This document shows, one piece after another, positions 6,175-10,700 of a stretch of DNA of 10,700 nt. Numbering within the stretch: the first letter of the stretch is position 1; the number at the start of each line of letters is the position of its first letter. Made by a program: the position numbers and the translations under genes. The DNA comes from X23 sp050251575 (GTDB taxonomy: Bacteria > Bacillota > Clostridia > SK-Y3). The stretch is taken from the NCBI GenBank assembly GCA_050251575.1, contig JBFWMP010000098.1:1-10700 (forward strand), given 5' to 3'. The notes beneath the pieces are model-generated. The model did no database searches. It saw only the letters and a list, made by a program, of their open reading frames with translations, and was not told the DNA's origin.

Positions 6175-6199
6175 AAAAGCAGGCAAGCTGCCTGCTTTT
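6175..6199 (-). terminator. Intrinsic terminator of the transglutaminase-like gene
   Basis: AAAAGCAGGCA (6175-6185) and TGCCTGCTTTT (6189-6199) form an 11-bp stem with a 3-base loop. On the minus strand it is followed by ATTTTTATATAT, and on the plus strand by TT, so it works best on the minus strand. The gene's stop codon (6202-6200) abuts the stem. It separates the transglutaminase unit from the sipW unit. Confidence 0.9.
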
Positions 6200-7048
6200 T
6201 TAGCATTCTTCCGTCTTTACATGGCTTTCGTCAAAATCTGCATTGTCGAAAAAACTTTTTTCATTATTTACGCCAAAAGTTGTATCTATACTAACCCATC
6301 TTTCTTCCTCGGAGCTATATATTTCATTCCATGCATGAAATCCCGTATAACTGCCTAGTTTTCCCTCACCCTTAACAACTTTCGCCTGCAATCCTGCTGC
6401 TCTGCTTAGTGCTGCCGTTAATGCGGCATAGTCATAGCACACGCCTTTTTTAGCTTTTAGCGTATATAAGGCGCCATATTGATTATCATACTGCTTGTCC
6501 TTGTGCAGAGCATATTTTTCATAATCATAGCGGATATTGCCTATTACCCAATCATAAATAGCTCTTGCTTTTTCCTTGTCAGTCTTTTTCCCGTTAATAA
6601 TATCTTCGGCAAGCTGTTTTATTTCATCTGCATGACTCTCTATATGTTTTGCAGGCACAAGGAATGGATTTACTTCTTTCAAATTCATAATAGTAAATTT
6701 CGGGCCATAACTATATTTTCTATCATATTCATTAACCATTATTGAAATAGTATACATTCCCTTTCCCTGCGCCAGCCAGATTTCTTCATTGAAATTACCG
6801 TCTTTAAGCATTACATCATACCATACTTGACTTTTCCCTTTTGCAACAAGTATTTTAATTTTCTCTTGATCGGTATACCCCGATAGACTTATTTTCCCTT
6901 GAACCTTCTTAGATATAAGATTATTGACCTCCACACCGTTTTTAGCAATCCCATCGGACCAATTGGCCGCTGAGACTTGTCCGATATCCATAAAAAAAAC
7001 AAAAAAAACACATATAACAACTATGTTCCATACCCTCACACTTTTCAT
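6200..7048 (-). CDS. Secreted transglutaminase-like protein (cysteine-protease fold)
   Basis: A 282-residue exported protein. The frame is open further upstream to 7198, but those 50 codons overlap a c-di-GMP aptamer; I chose the ATG at 7048 because it follows GGGGG (7056-7060) and begins a clear signal peptide (basic start, hydrophobic 8-20, VSA before A28). Residues 40-120 look like a small beta domain. A transglutaminase-like domain follows, with the triad KKGVCYDYAAL (Cys204), GFHAWNEIY (His238) and WVSIDTTFG (Asp255). Such proteins can crosslink, hydrolyse or remodel proteins or wall peptides; the actual reaction cannot be read from sequence. It is a single-gene unit with tandem c-di-GMP riboswitches upstream and a strong terminator behind it. 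Control by c-di-GMP, next to a c-di-GMP-controlled fibre operon, suggests a role in matrix or surface maturation. Confidence 0.92.
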   Translation of the reverse strand: MKSVRVWNIVVICVFFVFFMDIGQVSAANWSDGIAKNGVEVNNLISKKVQGKISLSGYTDQEKIKILVAKGKSQVWYDVMLKDGNFNEEIWLAQGKGMYTISIMVNEYDRKYSYGPKFTIMNLKEVNPFLVPAKHIESHADEIKQLAEDIINGKKTDKEKARAIYDWVIGNIRYDYEKYALHKDKQYDNQYGALYTLKAKKGVCYDYAALTAALSRAAGLQAKVVKGEGKLGSYTGFHAWNEIYSSEEERWVSIDTTFGVNNEKSFFDNADFDESHVKTEEC

Positions 7049-7064
7049 TTGTATATCCCCCTTA

Positions 7065-7163
7065 TTGGCAACCCAGCCATCATAACGAACTATCTTTGTA
7101 TTGTTCATTTTAGATCTGTCGGTTTTGCGTCCCCGGCTTTCACCCAGTTTGCTATTATCGAAA
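7065..7163 (-). promoter_or_regulatory. Class-I cyclic-di-GMP (GEMM) riboswitch, gene-proximal copy
   Basis: The minus strand reads GAUAAUAGCAAAC, a P2 stem capped by GAAA, GGGACGCAAAACCGACAGAUCUAAAA (in part), a variable arm, and GGCUGGGUUGCC (7076-7065). The AUAGCAAA, GAAA tetraloop, GACGCAAA, UCUAAA and GGGUUGCC blocks are those of the GEMM-I aptamer. P2 is imperfect (a G-G mismatch and U-G pairs), unlike the distal copy. No terminator follows; the ribosome site (7056-7060) begins only a few bases after the aptamer, so control of translation is the likeliest output. Confidence 0.9.
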
Positions 7164-7170
7164 GAAGGAA

Positions 7171-7204
7171 AATAAAAAAACCTGCTTTGGATTACCAAAA
7201 CAGG
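7171..7204 (-). terminator. Intrinsic terminator between the two class-I c-di-GMP aptamers
   Basis: On the minus strand CCTGTTTTGG (7204-7195), loop TAAT, CCAAAGCAGG (7190-7181), a 10-bp stem with one G-U pair, then TTTTTTTATT. It lies about 30 nt after the distal aptamer and before the proximal one, so it is the expression platform of the distal copy. Confidence 0.9.
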
Positions 7205-7237
7205 GCTTTCAGCTATATATCATAAAGCTTGTCCGTA

Positions 7238-7325
7238 CTTTCGGCAACCCGGCTGTCATCATCATGCGATTTTAGACCCGTGGCTTTGCGTCTCCGGCTT
7301 TCGCCGGATTTGCTATTATCGATGT
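7238..7325 (-). promoter_or_regulatory. Class-I cyclic-di-GMP (GEMM) riboswitch, distal copy
   Basis: The minus strand reads GAUAAUAGCAAA, a perfect P2 hairpin UCCGGC-GAAA-GCCGGA (7308-7293), GACGCAAAGCCACGGGUCUAAAA, a short arm and AGCCGGGUUGCCGAAAG. All conserved GEMM-I blocks are present, including the GAAA tetraloop and its receptor-like GGGUUGCC end. The core is about 35 of 41 bases identical to the proximal copy 161 bp downstream, so one probably arose from the other. A terminator follows at 7171-7204. Whether ligand turns it on or off is not clear: GGGUU of the aptamer could pair with AAGCCC at the terminator base, which hints at OFF, but weakly. Confidence 0.93.
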
Positions 7326-7378
7326 ATACTATTCAATTATTTATATAATACTACATATTTTGGAAAAACGCAACAAAA

Positions 7379-8752
7379 TCATTCTCCGTTTACCTGTGCT
7401 GCAACTCCGCAGTAAAAAAAGAAGATGATTGCAATAAGCTGAAAATGCATGTCAATATCCACCAAAGAATGCATCAAAATAGTTGCTGCTATCAATGCCG
7501 GATATATATCTTTCTTTTTACACTTCATGTATCTTTTAAAGATAGTCATAATGAAGATAAGAAAAAACATAAAACCAACCAATCCTACATCTGTAAGTAT
7601 ATGAAGATAGTAGTTATGCACGTATTTTACATAATCTCCGGCATATCTCTCAGATAATACTTCCCAGCCCATGGCTCCGGAACCAAACAGCGGATAGTCT
7701 CTAATGAGCTTTAACGCTCCTTTGTAATACGCTAGCCGCGCAGTCCATTCGGTAGCATTGAAGCTGATATTCGACAATCTTATAAAAATGGTGCTGTGAA
7801 GCATTGATGCAGCAGCAAGTCCGATAGCAGAGAGCAGACGTATGGCGTTAGGGTAAAGGTGATGAGTGGATAGTGAGGAGCGGGGAGGAAAAGAAAACAT
7901 CTCCGGCAGCATAGATATGCCTGCTCCAATAAGCAGTACTACCATAAACCAACCCTTCCCAGTTAGTGAAGCTAAAAAAACAGAAGCTGTGCCTGATATC
8001 ATCAATATATATAGGTATCGAATTTTAGTTGATTTTTGTAAAAGCTGCCGCGACATTATCGCATATAGATTAAATATCACAAAAACTATCCACACTCCTC
8101 GCGAATAAGTCAGGATTAATCCACAAACAAGAACATATATGCACATATTGGCTGCTATATTGCCAAACTGATATATCCGAACTGATAATCCCCCAGCTCC
8201 CAGCTCCCAGCTCCCAGCTAATTTCATTCCCAAAATAACACCAATCATCAAGTAAACTGCCGTCACATTGGCATACTGAAAGGTAGATTGTATCCTTCCT
8301 CCATAAAGCGTCCCATCCATATTCAAAAGTCCTGAGAGATTCAGTAATCCTATAATGCTTACAATGACACCGGATAAAATGACAGCTCCATCAATATATT
8401 TCCGCTGAAACTCATAAGATAATAATCCTATGATGAACGCAGGCAAATATGCAGATATTCTTAATACCTCATATACTGCTCCTTCTCGGTTTACACCATA
8501 AAGTACAGATAAAAAATATATGCAAGAAAAACAAAAAAGAGGAAAAACTGCAGCATTTAAGAACAGTCTTCTTCCTCTTTTATTTAAAATATACAACATA
8601 TATACAATGAGTAAGGCATTAGCGGGAAGGTATCTATTCGGAAAATAGAGACCTTGAAAATAGGCAGCCGCAATAAAGAATATCATTACGGCTGCTGCTT
8701 CAATATAAATATTATGTTTTCTGTTTTGCAAAACATACTCTTTTTCTGTCAT
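7379..8752 (-). CDS. O-antigen ligase / Wzy-type polysaccharide polymerase-like membrane protein
   Basis: A 457-residue polytopic membrane protein; ATG at 8752 follows GGGGA with short spacing. I count about ten to twelve hydrophobic segments. STFQYANVTAVYL (156-168), LTYSRGVWI (214-222), the segment WTARLAYYKGALKLIRDYPLFGSG (about 336-359) and YVHNYYLHILTDVGLVG (377-393) form the usual pattern of the Wzy_C/RfaL (O-antigen ligase) family, with the large loop between the SRG helix and the HN motif. Such enzymes polymerise or transfer polysaccharide chains at the outer face of the membrane. There are no glycosyltransferase genes in the window, so the substrate is unknown. It follows the small coiled-coil gene by 34 bp. 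Odd point: the loop residues 178-188 are encoded by four perfect 7-bp repeats. Family level is firm; polymerase versus ligase cannot be decided. Confidence 0.88.
   Translation of the reverse strand: MTEKEYVLQNRKHNIYIEAAAVMIFFIAAAYFQGLYFPNRYLPANALLIVYMLYILNKRGRRLFLNAAVFPLFCFSCIYFLSVLYGVNREGAVYEVLRISAYLPAFIIGLLSYEFQRKYIDGAVILSGVIVSIIGLLNLSGLLNMDGTLYGGRIQSTFQYANVTAVYLMIGVILGMKLAGSWELGAGGLSVRIYQFGNIAANMCIYVLVCGLILTYSRGVWIVFVIFNLYAIMSRQLLQKSTKIRYLYILMISGTASVFLASLTGKGWFMVVLLIGAGISMLPEMFSFPPRSSLSTHHLYPNAIRLLSAIGLAAASMLHSTIFIRLSNISFNATEWTARLAYYKGALKLIRDYPLFGSGAMGWEVLSERYAGDYVKYVHNYYLHILTDVGLVGFMFFLIFIMTIFKRYMKCKKKDIYPALIAATILMHSLVDIDMHFQLIAIIFFFYCGVAAQVNGE
7865..7885 (+). repeat. Degenerate heptad-like run in the Wzy-like gene
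   Basis: AGTGGAT, AGTGAGG and AGCGGGG follow one another in 7-bp steps on the plus strand. They resemble each other and loosely the AGCTGGG units at 8192-8219 (minus strand). They encode a hydrophilic loop (about residues 288-294) in the opposite direction. Only three weak units, so the call is tentative. Confidence 0.35.
8192..8219 (-). repeat. Four perfect 7-bp tandem repeats (AGCTGGG) inside the Wzy-like gene
   Basis: Four exact head-to-tail copies of CCCAGCT on the plus strand (AGCTGGG in the gene). As 7 is not a multiple of three, one unit is read in successive frames, giving AGSWELGAG. Gain or loss of one unit would shift the frame at about residue 180 of 457. Confidence 0.93.
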
Positions 8753-8786
8753 TTTTATCCCCTACAGTAAACTCATCTTCAAAAAA

Positions 8787-9260
8787 TTAGTCTCGCTCTG
8801 TTGGCTTTATATAAATATCCTTCTGCACCTCAGACTGTTTTGGCGGAGTTGATGAATCTGATGGTTCCGGCTTTGTCTGCGTTGGTTGTGTGTTCGACCT
8901 GGTTTCTTTAGGAAGATTCTTTAGTTCGTCAGCAATCATCTTTGAATACTCATCCTTGCCCTTAAGATCGGCAATAGCAGCTTCCTGCTTTTTAATCTGC
9001 ATCATTAATGTTTCTATCTTTTCCTCTTTTATGCCCAATTCTTCTTTCATGGCTTCAATCGTCTTTGTTTGTTCCGCAATGATCTCTTTTTCGCTTCTAT
9101 TAAGCTTTCGATCAGCAGAAATCCTGTTATAAGATATATAGAAAGAAAGAAAAAATATGAGTCCTAATCCTGCAACACAAGCTGTAATTGTCAAAATAAG
9201 CCTTGAAGTATTTACTTTCTTGTTCCCAGCTGTTTTTCCTGAGTATGCGTATTCATTCAT
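8787..9260 (-). CDS. Small single-span membrane protein with extracellular coiled coil, function unknown
   Basis: 157 residues from the ATG at 9260. GTG starts at 9266 and 9278 are in frame; GGAGG (9272-9276) fits 9260 (11 nt) or 9266 (5 nt), so the start is uncertain by a few codons. Residues 1-20 are hydrophilic with several Lys/Arg, 21-43 form one hydrophobic helix, 50-102 a Lys/Glu-rich heptad coiled coil (IEAMKEELGIKEEKIETL), and 118-157 a Pro/Thr/Ser/Gln-rich flexible tail. The charge pattern predicts a cytoplasmic N-terminus and an extracellular coil. I recognise no family. It lies 34 bp upstream of the Wzy-like gene in the same direction, so it may help or scaffold that membrane protein; this is only context. 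It resembles in architecture, not clearly in sequence, the large coiled-coil protein at the window start. Confidence 0.82.
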   Translation of the reverse strand: MNEYAYSGKTAGNKKVNTSRLILTITACVAGLGLIFFLSFYISYNRISADRKLNRSEKEIIAEQTKTIEAMKEELGIKEEKIETLMMQIKKQEAAIADLKGKDEYSKMIADELKNLPKETRSNTQPTQTKPEPSDSSTPPKQSEVQKDIYIKPTERD

Positions 9261-9305
9261 CTCCACTTCAACCTCCACATTCCAATCATTAATACATTTA
9301 ATATA

Positions 9306-9311
9306 ATTATA
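9306..9311 (-). promoter_or_regulatory. Candidate -10 box upstream of the coiled-coil/Wzy-like gene pair
   Basis: A TATAAT on the minus strand in a very AT-rich 99-bp gap, about 45 nt before the start. No convincing -35 box is seen at the right distance, so the pair may instead be co-transcribed with the upstream ATPase gene, behind which I see no terminator. Confidence 0.25.
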
Positions 9312-9359
9312 ATATAAACTGATTACTTTTTTATTACAGAGATCTTGAATTTTCCACTA

Positions 9360-10700
9360 TTATGCTTTTTCTATAATTATGCGGCTGCCCTGCCCAAAGG
9401 ATGTGGGTGGTTCAACCACCAAGCGGCGGCATATCCTGCTTTTCAATTCAGGAACATGGCTGATTAATCCTATCACTCGTTTGCTGGTGCTCAACTTCTC
9501 CAGCGAATCAATGACCGTGTCCAAAAGCTGATTATCCAAAGTTCCAAAGCCTTCATCCAAGAAAAAGAACTCTAATGGACTCTGTCCTTTCAACTGAATC
9601 TGAGAAGATAACGCTAAAGCCAATGACAAGGAAGTCAGAAATATTTCTCCTCCGGAAAGAGAGGTAATCATCCTGTATACTCCACCATTTCCATTATCGC
9701 GGATGACGAACCCATTTTCCGAATCCACCTCCAGCGCATATTTATATTTTGAAAGCATTCCTAATGTTTCTGAGGCTTCACTGGCGACATACCGCAACCG
9801 TTCCTCACAAATAAATTCAATAAAACTATTGCCTTTCAAAAGCTTCTGTATTTGTTCCAGCATCTCCCTCTTGTTGCTTAATTGTTGTCTCTCCGTACTT
9901 GCTTGAATCCATTTATCAAAATTATTTTTGATATTGTTGTAGATGTTTTTAGCATTTTCATAAATTGAGATGCTCTCCTCTTTCTCCTGCTTTTTAGACG
10001 CATAAGTATCATTGATTTGTTCCCATTCGTCTTGAGTCAGATTGCGTCCCTTTAGCTTCTCTTCTACTGCTGCTTTTTGAATATGCAGCTGCTTATGGAT
10101 TTTTTCATAATTTTCAATTTTGTCCTGTAATATTTGCTGCTGCTCCTTTGAAAGCATACATGTCTCTGCCTCTTCAGCACTGACAAAATCTTTTTCCTGC
10201 AGCAAAACATCCAACCTGCTCGTTTCTTCTCTAAAATTATCTCTGTAAATCTCCTGTTGATTTTCTAATGTGCTTTTTTGAGTACTGACCTGCTGAAATC
10301 TGTTTTGCATCTCTTTCAACTGTTCTGCAAATCCTTGTTTGCTTTCTTGAAGCCTTTTAATAAGGACATCTATTTCTTTAAGTTCCTTTTCGATATTCTT
10401 ATCTCCCGTTAACTCCTTCAGCTTAATTTCCTTCTCTATCTTTTGCTCCCGTAAGCCCTTGCCCTCCATCTCAACTTCATTATATTTTATGTCCAATTCC
10501 TGTTTGCTCTCTGCAAGCTGCCCTATACTTTTCCTTACGCTTTCCAGTTCTTTTTCCTGATTCTCGATTTGACTTCTTAACTTTTCGATTTCTTTATCAT
10601 GTTTTTCAATCCTTTCAAGCTCAGCACTGATATGCTCCGGATTTAGTTTTTTTAATTCTTCGGGAAGCATATCCTTTAAATCGTCAAATTCTTTTTGTTT
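9360..10700 (-). CDS. sbcC: SbcC/Rad50-type exonuclease subunit ATPase, C-terminal part (5' end outside window)
   Basis: 446 residues are visible; the frame is open to the window edge, so the N-terminal Walker A half and the zinc hook lie outside. From the edge there are about 240 residues of nearly continuous coiled coil rich in Glu, Lys and Gln, the returning arm of an SMC/Rad50-like protein. The C-terminal ATPase lobe follows: ITSLSGGEIF (ABC signature, about 9640-9668), EFFFLDEGFGTLD (Walker B and D-loop, about 9530-9570) and GLISHVPEL (switch histidine, about 9445-9470). The shape and the DEGFGTLD box are typical of SbcC, which with SbcD nuclease cleaves DNA hairpins and ends. It is a housekeeping repair gene and seems unrelated to the surface genes downstream. 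Family is certain; sbcC rather than another Rad50-like gene is likely. Confidence 0.92.
   Translation of the reverse strand, partial: KQKEFDDLKDMLPEELKKLNPEHISAELERIEKHDKEIEKLRSQIENQEKELESVRKSIGQLAESKQELDIKYNEVEMEGKGLREQKIEKEIKLKELTGDKNIEKELKEIDVLIKRLQESKQGFAEQLKEMQNRFQQVSTQKSTLENQQEIYRDNFREETSRLDVLLQEKDFVSAEEAETCMLSKEQQQILQDKIENYEKIHKQLHIQKAAVEEKLKGRNLTQDEWEQINDTYASKKQEKEESISIYENAKNIYNNIKNNFDKWIQASTERQQLSNKREMLEQIQKLLKGNSFIEFICEERLRYVASEASETLGMLSKYKYALEVDSENGFVIRDNGNGGVYRMITSLSGGEIFLTSLSLALALSSQIQLKGQSPLEFFFLDEGFGTLDNQLLDTVIDSLEKLSTSKRVIGLISHVPELKSRICRRLVVEPPTSFGQGSRIIIEKA

Overview
The window comes from an AT-rich, low-GC Gram-positive genome, most likely a member of the Clostridia. The reasons are strong GGAGG-type ribosome sites with GTG and TTG starts, SLH-domain wall anchoring, an ER-type (SipW-like) signal peptidase with TasA/camelysin-type substrates, and cyclic-di-GMP riboswitches of both classes. 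I cannot name the species. All genes lie on the minus strand, so transcription runs from high to low coordinates; nothing convincing is encoded on the plus strand.

Layout in transcription order. (1) 10700-9360: the C-terminal half of an SbcC/Rad50-type ATPase, cut by the window edge. (2) 9260-7379: a small membrane-anchored coiled-coil protein of unknown function, then an O-antigen-ligase/Wzy-type membrane protein carrying four perfect 7-bp repeats inside its reading frame. (3) 7325-6175: a 5' leader with two tandem class-I c-di-GMP (GEMM) aptamers separated by an intrinsic terminator, then a secreted transglutaminase-like protein with an intact Cys-His-Asp triad and its own terminator. (4) 6058-1: a class-II c-di-GMP riboswitch with an overlapping terminator, then sipW-like signal peptidase, three TasA-like proteins with SipW-type signal sequences, a TasA-like protein fused to three SLH domains, and a large membrane-anchored coiled-coil protein ending (as far as visible) in twelve 27-bp, 9-residue acidic repeats.

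How it fits together (inference). The sipW-like peptidase would process the TasA-like subunits, which would assemble into extracellular fibres. The SLH fusion could attach the fibres to the wall polymer, and the acidic coiled-coil protein could be a further surface or scaffold component. The transglutaminase-like enzyme would act on the same matrix or wall. Three separate c-di-GMP aptamers within about 1.4 kb put both transcription units under the second messenger that commonly drives sessile life. In the class-II switch the terminator shares bases with the aptamer's closing stem, which predicts that c-di-GMP turns the fibre operon on. I consider this c-di-GMP-gated, SLH-anchored TasA fibre module the main discovery of the window.
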